A stretch of DNA of 64,000 nt from Drosophila pseudoobscura (Eukaryota; Arthropoda; Insecta; Diptera; Drosophilidae): contig NC_046679.1 in the NCBI RefSeq assembly GCF_009870125.1, positions 26,846,001 to 26,910,000 on the forward strand. Direction: 5' to 3'. The position numbers and the translations under genes are program-made. The first letter of the stretch is position 1. The number at the start of each line of letters is the position of its first letter. The notes under the pieces were generated by a model. It did not search any database. It had not been told where the DNA came from and saw nothing but the letters and a program-made list of their open reading frames with translations. This document shows positions 1-12,025 of the stretch, one piece after another.

Positions 1-78
1 TCTAAAAACGGACAAACAGAAATCGAAAACCTATATCCGCCATCTACCAGAAACTGTTGAAGACACATCCTTCCGATT

Positions 79-3000
79 ATGGCTGTGGATTATGTGCTGG
101 AGGACCTCATGGGGAAACTGGGTGAGTGATGAGGGCCAGCCAGGTCAGCGCGGCAGTGGTGATAACGCATCGCGTTTTCTCTTATCAATCGCTGAAAGTC
201 CCTCTTATCAGGCCCCGCGAAAACTTGTACCCGCAAGAGCCAGTAGCTGCGCCAAGGCTTATCCAAAAGCGGATGGGATAACACTTTTATATGAGGGTTA
301 TTTTTACGGTTGCTCTGCATTCAAATTTCCTAATTATTTTCGGCATAATTATTGCGGCAATCTCTGTCTAATCTATACGGCCCGACTAGTGCTTGGGGTT
401 GGGGCTGTCCATCAAGTGCTCAAAAGAAGCCGCCTCTAACACGGTTTTAATTACAACTACATATATATATTTTTTGTTTTTGCACTTTTTTCCAATTAAT
501 AATAAATACCACAAGGTTACAGACAGCTTAATAGAAGTCTCAGACGCTCAGAACCAGACGAATAGATAGATACTCGTGTATGTGAGCGCGTGGGGAGGGG
601 ACCACGACACAGTGACACTTGATGAACCTTCTGGCCAAATGTATCTCTGTATCTTTAGCAGACTGACGCTAAAACCCGAGGCAATGCAGAGGCTTTTGTC
701 ACAAGATCTGTGCCATAAAGATCTCTCGAGGGGGTATTCAGTTGATTTATAGTATGTATGTGCTTTGCGGTCGTATAAATTGTGCAACGTGTGGCATTTT
801 GTTTATTACTTAATGCAAAACAGTTAACAATAATTACGTATTATAGAATTCTCCGATTGATTAAAACGAAAGCAAATCTGAAAGCTCAGCAAAGTGTATT
901 CTATCTAGACTTTTACTTTTCCTATAGGTACGGTTCCCGCTTACATTCATTATCAATCCATAATCAATTAGCGACTGTTTACGGCTCTGCTTTATGGAGG
1001 TTGGCTTTTATCATATCTCCACTGATTTCAGCAAAGCAAAAAGCTAAATTCGTTCGCTCTAAGACCCAGGGATCCCATAGAATTTCCCCTAAACCTTTTT
1101 TTTCATAATTTAAAAGCTACAAAGAGTGAAAGGGAAAGATCAGAAAGTGTAGACAGAGAGGGACGGAGAGAAAGAGTAACGAACGCATTAGCGACTTTTA
1201 GCATTAGTTATGGCCCATATACATATATGTACATACGGCTATATGCACATTTGTATTTGAGAAAATGCAAAAAATATCAAACTGGTTTTTTGTAAACGCT
1301 CTCTCTCTCACACACACGTATGAGGCCTAAAACTCAAACCCCACCAAACACATATCATATCGCTCTGCTCTTCTACGTGTATTTATTTTGTTGAAGGCCT
1401 CTCTGGGGGGTCTGATGGAGCTCTAATTACTTCGTATTCGGATTTGGAGGTGTGCTTGGTACTCAATTTGGCTAGCAGCTGCCAGTTAGGTAGTAATTTA
1501 CACTGACTTTGAAAGCACTTCCCCCGTGGAGACCTTCAAAGCGAATGAAAATCGTTTGGAAGCTCATAGAAGAACCTCACCTCCATGATCTACCTCAACA
1601 GTAAACTAACACGAAACAGTAGCATTCAATCAATGGGGGATTTTTTTAAATCTTTATAAGAACTTTGAGGCATGGTGGCATTGTACGTTAGTGCTGTTTT
1701 TGGGATGTCTGCTTCAAGTGCGTGATTTGCTTAAGCTCTTATCACTGGTCTTATCGCTTCAGCCTTATCTTGTTTCCATGCATCATTTTTCCACACAAGT
1801 TCTCTCTAATCTATTATGAGAGATTGATATAGAAAGGCTTTCCTATGATCTAACCCGGTATCATGTTTATTCATTGCTTTAATATGTAATATCAAAGATT
1901 ATACAACACCGAACCCGAGGATAGCCTAAAAGATAACAGAAACCCCGCGCCGCCCTCTGTTTACGGGGCGTCACGAAAAACCCCGCCATAGAACAGCATT
2001 TTGGTCCCTCTTTGATAATATATATCTCCTATGACAAATATGAAAGTACTACACACATTGTAGCGCAATTTTCGAGGACCTTACCGCCCCACTTGGCAAC
2101 GAACTGTGTCAATGGTTTGTCTGTAATAAATCCCACCACAACATGGTTGGTATTTGATATATGATATGGTTGTTGGTGGTAATCCGCTATGATTTCCCCC
2201 TGAGAATTTACTATGTCGCGTGTTTTTGTGTTTTCCTATCGATCGTTGGCAATTATACGCTGATTATGTATATTGGGTGGTTTCGTAATTGAATTTAATT
2301 AAAGATTGTGGCAAAATTTTCAAATTGAGATTAATTAAGATGTGTCCGGCTCCCGCTCCCCCGCCCCCCTCTCCCTCCCGCTACATGTCTACTTGTATGA
2401 CATAATTTTTACACTCGACGTAATCAATGAAATGCTTAGACACTGATGGGATGGGGGTGGGGCGTGGGGTACTCATGAGTGAAGGACTCTCCCTCGCGGA
2501 GCTGCGATCGATGGCGAAAGTTTTTTCGCTTAAACGATCAATAAATGTAACCCACAAATCAATTGAAATGCCTGATTGAACATTGGACCCGGCGCTCGCG
2601 CTCATGTGTCAGATATCTAGGCTACAATGCTCTACTCTACTCGATGTACAAGACCGCAGAAATTTACACAGTCCCTGTCTGTCCCTGTCCTCGATCCAAC
2701 AGCGATCGTGTGGACAGCAAAAGTCATAATCGATTCAATGCATTCTTCAAAGACCCCTGCAAAACCATACAAGGAAAGAAACAATAGAACAGAATAGGAA
2801 TAGTAGAAGCCAAGAAGCCAAAGCAAACTGCTGGCAAATATGTATTTGATGGGGACATTCGTATGCCTTTCAATTGAAATCGAATTGAATAAATTCCACT
2901 TGATTTAATTGCAAAAAGTCTTTGGAGTGACGACAATTCCAACAGTGACACCATAGAAGAGAGGCGCCATATATTTCCATATACATACATATACATATAT

Positions 3001-5071
3001 ATGTGTGACAGAGCCGCTGATACTCCTGCTGCATTTTTGTTGTATTTCGCTTCGAATGCAGTGCGTCGCAAATGTCTTATCTCTTGATCTCATCTACGAG
3101 CTTTGCTCATGTTAGGCAAATGCACACTCTCTCATTTGCTCTCTCAGCAACAACAACAATAATGTACCTGACGGCCCTCTCTCGCAGGTATCGCTCTCAG
3201 CAAATGCGAAAGCTGCATGTGAAGCTCAAGAAATGACAAACGGGACTACGTTTTGCTGCGTAGTTTCTCCCTCTTTGCTTTCAACCATTAAATACCCTTT
3301 ATTTGCCAATCTTAAACATTTAAAAGTAAATATTTATAGATGGAGCACCCACATATTTATTTTTCGTCGCTCTTTTTCCTACAGGGGAATTTGGTAAATA
3401 CCAATTCTTACAGTTCTTCCTGCAAGTCCTCTCCGCTTTGACCGCAGGCATGCATATGCTCTCCCTGGTTACGGTATCCGCAGTGCCAGAGCATCGCTGC
3501 TTTATCGAGGGCCTGGACGACAGCATCCTGGCGGTGGGGCCCTGGAACGCGAGCGCCTTGAAGTATGCCATTCCAACGAAGGTCAATGGGGAGCTAGAGT
3601 CCTGCCTGATGTACGATCCCACTGATTTGGACAGCAACACGACCATCGCCTGTGAAAAGTACGTGTACGATACAACGTACTACAAGACATCGCGCACCAT
3701 TGACTGGAACCATGTGTGCGATCGCCGCTGGATGGGGGCCATTGTGCAGACGGTGTTCATGTTGGGCGTCTTCACGGGAGCCGTAACCCTCGGCGGACTG
3801 GCGGACAAGATTGGCCGCAAGACGGTCTTCTGCTGGTCGGCGCTCTTCCAGCTGATCATCGGCGTGGGCGTAGCCTTCATTCCGGAGTACTTTTCCTTTA
3901 TGGTGGCCCGCTATCTGCTGGGAATTGTGGGATCTGCTGGAGCCTATATCTGTGGATTTGTGCTGACTATGGAGCTGGTGGGACCCACAAAGCGTACGGT
4001 CTGTGGCATAACCTTCCAGGTGAGCGGAGTGACTCAAGGATCACTTGAAGATCTTTTCTAATCTTCTGTGGTCTCTTTCAGGCGGTCTTTGCAGGCGGCA
4101 TCATGCTGGTTGCTGGCTGGGGTGCCATCATTCAGGACCGTCAGTGGCTCCAGGTGATCTATGGCCTCCATGGCTGCCTGTTCCTTGCCCACTGGTGGCT
4201 CCTCGATGAATCTCCGCGCTGGCTGTGGATGCAGGGACGTGCCGCCGAGGCCGTCGACATTGTGGCCAAGGGACTGCGTATCAATGGCTCTGGGATACCC
4301 GTGGACAAGGACTACTTTGTGCAAAAGGCCAAACAGCAGGCGGCGGTGGAGGAGAAGTCCAGTGCCGGATTGAGCGATCTCTTCCGGACACCCAACCTCC
4401 GCATGAAGACGCTCAATGTGTGCCTCTGCTGGTTCGCCAACTCCATTGTCTACTATGGACTGTCGCTGAGTGCCGGGAAGCTGTACGGCAATCCCTACCT
4501 GATTCTGTTCATCATGGGCCTCGTGGAGTTCCCCAGCTACATAACGATTGTGTTCGTATTGGATCGTCTGGGACGTCGCTCCATTACCTCCACCCTGATG
4601 CTGAGCGGCGGACTTTGTTGCATTATAGCCGCATTTATTGCTCAGGGCAGCACCACCTCCACGGCTGTGGTGATGGCTGGCAAGCTCCTCATTGCCGGCT
4701 CCTTTGCCGTCATCTACAACTACTCGGCGGAACTCTTTCCCACTGTTGTACGGAACTCCGCCATGGGCTTGGGCTCCATGTGTGCCCGTCTCTCCGGAGC
4801 CCTTACGCCTCTCATCACCCTCCTGGACTCTTTTGATCCAAAGATTCCCGCCGTACTCTTTGGCGTGGTGGCCCTTGCCTCTGGCTTCTGGGTGATGTTC
4901 CTCCCAGAGACGATGAACCAGCCCATGCCCGAGTCCATCGAAGATGGTGAGAACTTTGGCAAGGGCGACACGTGGTTCAGTCAGTGTGCTGGTCGCAGGA
5001 AGCGCCAGAATAGTATTTACCCGGACGATCCCGAGCAGATGGTGCCGCTCAAGAATATCGAAAGCAAATGA
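79..5071 (+). CDS. SLC22-type organic ion transporter (three exons)
   Basis: Predicted multi-pass plasma-membrane transporter of the major facilitator superfamily, organic cation/anion (SLC22) branch. Coding exons are 79-121, 3385-4019 and 4082-5071, joined in phases 1 and 0, giving 555 residues, a normal length for the family. Exon 1 encodes only 14 residues and starts at the ATG at 79; exon 2 opens with EFGKYQFLQFFLQ. A large cysteine-bearing first extracellular loop lies at about residues 52-126. The MFS signature LADKIGRK is at about 153-160, followed in exon 3 by DESPRWLWMQGR, the second loop DRLGRRS and a late AELFPTVVRNSAMG motif, all typical of SLC22. Substrate cannot be read from sequence. 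It is a paralog of the two minus-strand transporters further right but has its own intron pattern. From memory it may correspond to CG6006 of D. melanogaster; that name is not verified. Confidence 0.93.
122..3384 (+). other. Long first intron of the SLC22 gene
   Basis: GT at 122-123 and a pyrimidine-rich acceptor ending ACAG at 3381-3384 bound a 3.26 kb intron. It carries no coding signal I can defend, only short chance ORFs. There are AT-rich stretches, a CA/CT tract near 1300-1320 and a C-rich tract near 2350-2385. Size and position suggest it may hold enhancers of the transporter; this is inference. Confidence 0.7.
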
Positions 5072-5184
5072 AGCAAAACCAAAGCTCTGCACTAATCTTC
5101 ACCCCACCCTTGTTATCCTTTTTATTTCGTTGTTAAGCATTGCCTTTTTTTAGTAGTAAGCTCTAAGATCCATTTCAAAAAGTG

Positions 5185-5190
5185 AATAAA
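5185..5190 (+). terminator. Poly(A) signal of the first SLC22 gene
   Basis: AATAAA lies 114 bases after the stop codon of the plus-strand transporter and is the first canonical cleavage signal downstream. Confidence 0.6.
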
Positions 5191-6708
5191 ACGAGACTGT
5201 GGCCTTGGAGGATACCCTAGGCTGCCGCAGGTCTCTTCGTTGTTTTTAAACAGCTCGTTTTTTGTTGATTTTATGAAAGGAAAGATGACCCAAAGAAGGC
5301 CTTGGGCAGCAGAGTCGATCCCAGAGTCCAACAACAATATACACTGTCTTTGTCGAGGCGTACAAAAGCCTTCGTTTTCGGTCCAAAAAATCCAATATCA
5401 AAAGACTATGCAATTGTATATCTATGTGTTCTACAATCTTTGCCACCTTCTACAATCATATTCTTCCCACATCTTTAAAATGGCATTCAAATACAAATAA
5501 ATTCCTGCCAAATGCTTCTCCTCCTAAGATTTTCTCCCAATATTAACATCGTAAAATCCATTTTTTCGAGGAGGTCTATAAAAAAACTTGCCTTACGGAG
5601 TGCCATTTAGTATGCTGCGCCATATGTCCCACTCGATTTCGCACACTTTTCCGCCCCAATTAAAGTGAAGTGCGACAATAAGTAAAGTACTTTTGTGGCA
5701 TTTGTGGGACATCCGATTCAGCATGGCCTTGAAAGTGGCTGCAGTTTTCAATAGTTTTCCTTCCCCCCAAGAGATTCCATTGTCAATGCTCGACCACCGC
5801 CCCCTTCACACGGCACGTACGCCAGTTCCCGCGTCAATTCAAGTTTTCTTGCAAAGAGTTTTTCTTTTGTTTTTTTCGGTTTTTTTGTTTTGTTTGTAGG
5901 TTTTTTTTTTTTGGTACATTTGAGAACATTCATTTTCGATTTTGAATATATTTTCAATTAAATACATATATATACGTATGCTTTGGCCGATATCTGATGC
6001 GATATCGGTGCTTAAATTTCGCTGGCTTAGAATTACATTAACATTTACATATAGATATAGATATACTCGATAGATAGAATAGGGGCGGGGTTGGGGTTCT
6101 CTCTTCAAAGAAGAAGGTACACAGAGAGAGAGATGGAGGGGGAGATATCGGGTTGACATCGATATTTCTTATACACATATAGACACAATCAAAATTGAGA
6201 GAAACATACAGCGAGAGAGAGAGAGATAGAGAGAGACACGAATACGACGAAGGAAAGAGATATAGAGAAAACACATCTAGATGCAGTTGCCAGGAGGACT
6301 CTTCCACAAGAAACTGGGTGCTCCTCAAAAACGTAGTCTTAAATGCTCGAATAGCTCTTAAAATGTTGAAGGGAACGGATTGAAAGGAACAGAAAGGATG
6401 GAGTTATAATTCTGATTAATGGGTGGTTGGGTGTACAAATCAGGGAAGGACAGTACAGGGACAGGGACGGGGGAGGGACAGGACTGTAACGGAAACTATA
6501 TCGAAACGGAAACGGAATTGAGTGCCTAATAATACAAACATACGAACGAACGTAGCTAAATGTTGGTATGTGTAAATCAATCACAAATTGAATTTAAAAT
6601 ATTTACAAAAAATACTTCAATCAAAGGTCCCATCCTTTCTTCACTCCAGATGGGAATCATCGTTAGGTTGCGTTGCTGCTCTGTCGCTCTTTTGCTCTCC
6701 CTGCGATC
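5191..6708. other. Spacer between the SLC22 gene and sra
   Basis: Convergent spacer. It should include the 3' UTR of sra (minus strand), whose cleavage site I cannot place. It contains T-rich runs (5850-5920), purine-rich GAGAGA tracts (6120-6135 and 6215-6240) and G-rich low-complexity sequence (6455-6480). No coding region seen. Confidence 0.6.
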
Positions 6709-7602
6709 TTATGCCCTCTCCGGACACTTGGTCTGCACTATGGGCGCCTTTGGCTGGATTCCTGGACCGCCGGCCCCCTCTGGCACCATCGCCGTGTGCA
6801 CAATGATCGCCGGCTGGTCCTCGCTCTGTGGATGCAGCTCGTGGGACTCGCCCGGTGTGAGGCTGGCCAGAGCCGCCAGTAGATCGTGGTTGACCAGCGG
6901 TTCGGCCTCTTCGCGTGGCTCCCAGCCCGCTGGCGGAGAGGCGGGCGGTGAGATGAGGAACTGTTTGACCGGTGCCGGCGGCTGGAGGTTCTTGTTGTTC
7001 ACGGGTGTCACCGGCTGGGCAAAGTAGCAGGTGATCACCGTCTTCTTGTTGAATTCGTATTGGTGGAGCTTGATCCGCGCATTGGCTGCCGCAATGGCGT
7101 TGTCGTAGTTCACCCGCAGCCGCCGGAAGCTGCGCAGCCACTGGAACGTGGCCGATTCGCTGAAGGTGCGGAAGAGCTCTTCCATGCCGTGCTTCAGCTC
7201 CGGATTGGCAAACACCTCCGAGTGGATGTTCGTCACGATAATGGACGTGGGCAGGTCGTCGAACGAGTCTGCGTCCACCTCCGGCTCCGTGTCGCTGTCT
7301 ATGATGCCCTCCTTCGGGAGCGAGGGGTGCTGGCTGGGCAGTCCGTCGGCGGCATTGATGTAGATGTCCTGATCCGGCGACAGTTTGTCTATGCTGCCGC
7401 CTCCGCTGCTGTTCTGTGTCGACTTCAATTTGTTGTGGCTCTTGCTGTGGTTGTTGTTGTGATTGTTGCCGCCACGTGGTGTCGTTGGCGAGGAAGCTGC
7501 ATCCTTGGTTGGAAGCACCTCATCAGTGGTGGTGGTTGCAGGCGCAGGCTCCGGGGAAGAGGCGGCCGCCGCATTGTTATTGGACTTGGCCGCGTCGGAC
7601 AT
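6709..7602 (-). CDS. sra: Sarah, calcipressin / regulator of calcineurin (RCAN)
   Basis: Single coding exon of 297 residues. RCAN proteins bind and modulate the phosphatase calcineurin; in Drosophila sra acts in egg activation, meiotic completion and learning (family knowledge). The N-terminal ~110 residues are low complexity (Asn, Ser, Thr). A RRM-like fold follows, starting around LPTSIIVTNIHSEVF and ending near TVITCYFAQPVTPV. The RCAN hallmark FLISPPASPP is at about residues 215-224, and a C-terminal PAIIVHTA resembles the family's calcineurin-docking motif. The ATG at 7602 has a good context (GACACC). The frame stays open 12 codons upstream, but a splice acceptor (CTTGCAG, exon edge at 7632) lies there, so the upstream part is 5' UTR joined to a farther noncoding exon. 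An antisense ORF across this region is only a shadow. Confidence 0.96.
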   Translation of the reverse strand: MSDAAKSNNNAAAASSPEPAPATTTTDEVLPTKDAASSPTTPRGGNNHNNNHSKSHNKLKSTQNSSGGGSIDKLSPDQDIYINAADGLPSQHPSLPKEGIIDSDTEPEVDADSFDDLPTSIIVTNIHSEVFANPELKHGMEELFRTFSESATFQWLRSFRRLRVNYDNAIAAANARIKLHQYEFNKKTVITCYFAQPVTPVNNKNLQPPAPVKQFLISPPASPPAGWEPREEAEPLVNHDLLAALASLTPGESHELHPQSEDQPAIIVHTAMVPEGAGGPGIQPKAPIVQTKCPERA

Positions 7603-7631
7603 GGTGTCGGCCTGAAGCTTACCGGGGGGGT

Positions 7632-7638
7632 GCTGCAA
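7632..7638 (-). promoter_or_regulatory. Splice acceptor of the sra 5' UTR intron
   Basis: On the minus strand a pyrimidine run (CCTTCTCTCCTTGCAG) ends at 7633, so the sra coding exon starts at 7632 with 30 bases of 5' UTR. The matching donor was not identified. Confidence 0.6.
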
Positions 7639-8525
7639 GGAGAGAAGGAAGGGAGGATGATTAGAGAGGAAAGTTTACACAGAATGTTTTATTGATGGAT
7701 TGGGCGTTGGGTTCCCCACGGCTATAATTACCATACGGGATGCCATTTATAATTACAACCTTGTGGGAAGCCATTCCTCTTCGATTTCCATTACAATTGC
7801 CGCAGACTTTTCCCTGCCCCTGCCCCTTCCCCAACGCTCCTTAGCAGCACCTGACGCAAGGTAAACAGCCTGTGGCCTCGTTGCCTCGTGCCTCCAGGCC
7901 TCGCGACTCCTGCCTTTTGTGGGGGCACAACTTTGGTTAACATTGTTGACGTAACACGTTTCGAGCGTACAGCCATGCCACGACAATAAAAATGGCTTCC
8001 TGCCACATGCCCGAGACCAAAAAACTACAGACGTGTCTGCCAGTGGAAAAGGAGTGAAGCCAGCCACCAGGAAGCCCAATAGAGGGCAGGAGGTAGGAGG
8101 GGGGGGCTTAACTATCGACACGTGAAGCTAATCAATAGTGTCCTGGAGCGGAAGGGAAACCCCTGTCCTGGTGGATCCGCTGCCTGGTGACGCACTGTTG
8201 ATTCGGAATTGCTCTTGATTTTATTGTTATGCCGAATGCTAGGAATAGATTGTTAAAACAGGGGGCCCAAAAGTGGAAACGGAGCTCATTCTGCTGCCAA
8301 AAGAAGGAATAGACTCCCCAAATACTGGGGCAAAGCAGAGAGTGAGAGTGAAACACCTCCGTGGGTGATTAATAGTAGCAAATATAGGTATTTTTTTGTT
8401 TTGTGAATGAATGGCAGGAACGAACGAATGGAACGAATGAATGAGCGAGCAACTGGCGCGAGCGACACCCGACACTGGCGTCAGCGGAATGGCAACAGTG
8501 ACGTCGTCCTTGTGGTGGCACCTGT

Positions 8526-8553
8526 GACTGACAGCGACTCTCATTCCTTTATA
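8526..8553 (-). promoter_or_regulatory. Candidate TATA + initiator promoter, possibly for sra
   Basis: On the minus strand TATAAA (8553-8548) is followed by TCAGTC (8531-8526), a perfect Drosophila initiator, with A+1 at 8529. Spacing from the first T of TATA is 24 bases, slightly short. The nearest minus-strand gene downstream is sra, 0.9 kb away, which has an upstream 5' UTR exon still unplaced. Confidence 0.35.
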
Positions 8554-10376
8554 ATAGAGCCCATAGATGGTTTATGGATGGTGGGAGGGACACTCCGTTT
8601 TATTGTGATGGCGAGGAGCATAGTTTTTGGATTGGCGCCCATTTGTATGCTATGTATATAAAAATAACATTTCTCTTCTCTGCCTCTGTTTTTCCTCTTG
8701 GGTTATTATGGCCCATGAATCAGCGATATGCAGCAGGCGATAATTACTATATCATAGAGGGGGAATATGAGGTGGGGGGTGGTGCGCTCTATTAGCCAAA
8801 TGAGAGCCAAAACTGTGCTTTTATTTACGGTTTTTGCAAAGTTTTTATGGCTTGCAATTAGCGAGTGCTTTCTTTTTGTTTTAGCTAATATTTTTGGGGA
8901 TATTTATAGCTTATCTATATATTTAGGGGTTTTTATTATCTTCAGAAGTGATGGAAACATTTTAGCCACTTAAATACTTCATAAAACCTCACCTACTTTC
9001 TACCAAAATAATTTTCCATCCTTCTTTCTCTCCAAAATCATCGGTTGTCTCTATGTCTCTCTTAAAAACCTTTTCCTAATAATTCAATTACTTTAAAACC
9101 CCCCCAAAAAACCATTCGATATTCAACCGACAAACCATTTCCTAGACAAGGAAGACCCCGCCCTCCCAATGCCTGAAGGTTGCGTACTGTTTTTCCACTC
9201 TTCTTTTTGCTTCTTATTTTTGTTGTTTTTTCCACCTTTAGAGCACAAAAGCATAGAGCCAAAAAAAGAGTGAGCGGCCAACAATAAAAACAATGGCTGA
9301 ATAAAAACAGAAGCAGAGAAAATCCAACGACGAGTTGATCTATTTCTGGATGATTGATTTCCTTGAAAATTGTTACTTTTTCGGGGCAGGGGGCAGGCGG
9401 CAGGAAAAGGAAGGCTCCTGCCTGTGTCTGCTGTCTCCGCCTCCCATGACGTGTGTACTTTGTTTGGTGAATGGCTCCTGCGATCCGTATCTGTTCTGTC
9501 CTTTCCAGAGAGAATACGCACAGCCCAGGGAGGAGCAGGAGCAGTAGCAGTAGCCGTAGGAGAAAGTACTTTTACTCTCATGGCAAAAAATTGCAAGTCA
9601 GCGTAAACGACCTGCTGGCATGCAAATTGCTTGCCTCTCTGCCCCGCACAGAGGTACACAAAGTGAGAGGTGACGTCATCATTGGCTGTGCCACCAAAGC
9701 ACGCAAGCAACGAAAGAAAGCTCTGCTTTAAGCCTAGACAAAAGTTGTGGTCTCCGCCGACCAGGCTCTGGGGTCCCAAGACGATGATGAATTGCCAGCC
9801 GGTCGTTATCCAACGGCGACCTTCACTCATTCATAATTGCTGTCATCATTATATCAAGTGGTCGCCTCGACCCGCCCCGCCATTGTGCCCCATAGAGACA
9901 TCAGCATCAGCATCCATCCCCATCCATCCACTCGGCCATTCTTCGTGCCTCCAAGACCCTCCTCCATTGGGGGATACGCCTTGAGACGCCTTCAGAATGT
10001 TGCATGTGTATGGAAATTACCGCATGAGAAATATGGGAAAAAACTCTTTAAAAATTGGTTACCCTCACGAATGGGAGCTTTTTTTAATGCTGAAACTTAA
10101 AAGAAATCAGAAACTAAAAGACATCAAGGAAACACGCAACAAAGTGAAAGGGAAACGGAGAAAAAGTACTCTAAAAGGATATCAAATATTCCTTGAGGAA
10201 AGTTTCAGTTAAATCCCTCGACAATCCACCTCAGAAACCAACCAACGGGGATTCGCCGAAGCGAAACTGTTGTTAGAAGCTTTTTCTGCATCACCAAAAG
10301 CAACAAAGATTTCTTGCACTGCAGTGCACTGCAAATGCTTGAAAATATCACCAAAAAGCTGGTTTGCTTATCAGCA

Positions 10377-10700
10377 AGATCAGCGCCGACAGAAGCGCAA
10401 TGTAAATTCCAGCAACACTTTTTCATAGTTTCTTTTCACCGTCACCTTCGCCTCTCGACGCATGCAAGGGTGTGCAAGGCAGAGAAATCGCAGCTCGTCG
10501 GGCAGATCAGCGCCGGCAGAGTTACAACGCGCAGTGCAAAAACAATTTATCGTGTGCAAGGCAGAGGAATAGCCGCTACCTAGAGTATTGTGTTTAGTGT
10601 GTTTGTTCACGGACAGATCAGCGTCGGCAGAATTGCAAAAACAACTGCTCGCCTTTCGAGACATGAACGAACAGGCAAGGGCTTGCAAGGCAGAGGCTGC
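10377..10700. repeat. Imperfect tandem repeat, three copies of about 110-127 bases
   Basis: The core AGATCAGCGYCGRCAGA recurs at 10377, 10504 and 10614. A second block, TGCAAGGCAGAG, recurs near 10474, 10555 and 10683, in the same order relative to the core. Copies differ by substitutions and small length changes. A perfect 14-bp palindrome, TGCACTGCAGTGCA, lies just outside at 10315-10328. Nature unknown: a local satellite or the remains of a transposon with internal repeats. Confidence 0.65.
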
Positions 10701-12007
10701 CATCCTGCCCAAAATTCGTTTGACATTGAGAAAATCCTTCAACGGATGCGTATAGTTTTTATTGGTAGATTTTCCTACTGGCTTTAAGCGTTTAAGCTCA
10801 TTAAGTTTGCAAATTTGTAATTGAATTTGCCAACATATTGGCCAGCTCTGGCAGCATGTGGCACAGTTAATCAGTTCTTGTGTCCTTATTTACTTTATTC
10901 ATTCGTTTTTCGTGACAAAAGGCGATTTCTCCGAATGTAGCAGCAATGTGGAAAATGGAAAATGCAAATGCAAATGCAGATCCGCCTGTGGGGGATGCTG
11001 GGGTGAAGATTAATTTGATTTTCCGCTGAAATTTCAAACTTTTGTGCTGTGCATCCTACACACGCACACATGCACACACAGACGCACACAGTTATTTGCG
11101 ATTGATGTTCAACGGTAGTTTGAGTTTGGAATTTAATTAAATGTAGACGCCTGATTGAATGCCTGTTTATGCCACACTCGCTCAGAAAGTATGTCCTGTC
11201 CTGTCCCGTGTCCCGTCCCCTGCGGCTGGCTCCTATCATATTTAATACTGCGGTGGCTGCCGCTGTCGGCAGCCACATGCCACATGTTGCTTGTAACCAG
11301 AGCACTTGTGTGTTGCACCTGACACAAAGCCAGGCAGCAGGCAGGCAGCGTGCAGAAAAGGTCAAAGTGGTAGCCTTGTCAGCCGTGCGGCTCGTATGCG
11401 AGAGAGAAAGAGATATTAAACCCGACTCCGCTCTATAAGGCGAAATTAATTGAATCCTAATTTTCTCCTGTTCTGTTCTTCCTTTGTTCGAAAGTGAACT
11501 CTTTCTAGGAAATGCCACAAGCCAGCCCACGCGCACCGGCACCCCCGCAGTAGCCGTCTTTTGGGGCTGCTGCAGTGGGCACCTGAAAGTATGCAACGAA
11601 AACGTTCATAATTGAGCATTTTGTCTGCCCCGTAAATCCCATACAGTTGCAGGCCACTGCTGCTGCTTTGGTTAGATAATTATTGCAGAAAGCTGCTTTC
11701 AACCTTCGCATTTGCCCTATGCCCTATGCATTGTGTGTGGGAGTTGCAGGAGTGCAGTAAATGGCGTTGATTGGCAGCCCAGTGATTGGCCGCATGTGAG
11801 GCAGTAGTCCCCCTCCCTCTGTGGCATGTAAAATGCCAACTGACTTGGCTTTCCCAATGCAAATCATCCAGCAAATACTCGTAGGAGAATGTGTGTGTCT
11901 GCAGCCCCTACAGTGCGTTTCATACGGAAGAATTCACTGGAATTCCCTGAATAGAATTGTGTTTTACATTAATACAATATTCAGCATTCCAACGAAAGCA
12001 ATTCCAT

Positions 12008-12025
12008 GGGGGGGGGGGGGGGGGG
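12008..12025 (+). repeat. Homopolymer run of 18 G
   Basis: An uninterrupted run of 18 G preceded by ATTCCAT. Such runs are unstable and often miscounted in assemblies. Confidence 0.9.

Noticed and set aside
6560-7695. Plus-strand ORFs over sra
   Set aside because: They are antisense shadows of the sra coding sequence, which has clear RCAN motifs.
9123-9830. 235-codon minus-strand ORF in the sra-Bin1 spacer
   Set aside because: No recognisable domain, low-complexity Lys/Asn and Ser/Ala parts, no neighbouring splice or promoter structure. Probably chance.
10895-11596. 233-codon minus-strand ORF
   Set aside because: Contains CVCVCMCAC-type runs from a CA repeat and no domain; looks like translation of simple sequence.
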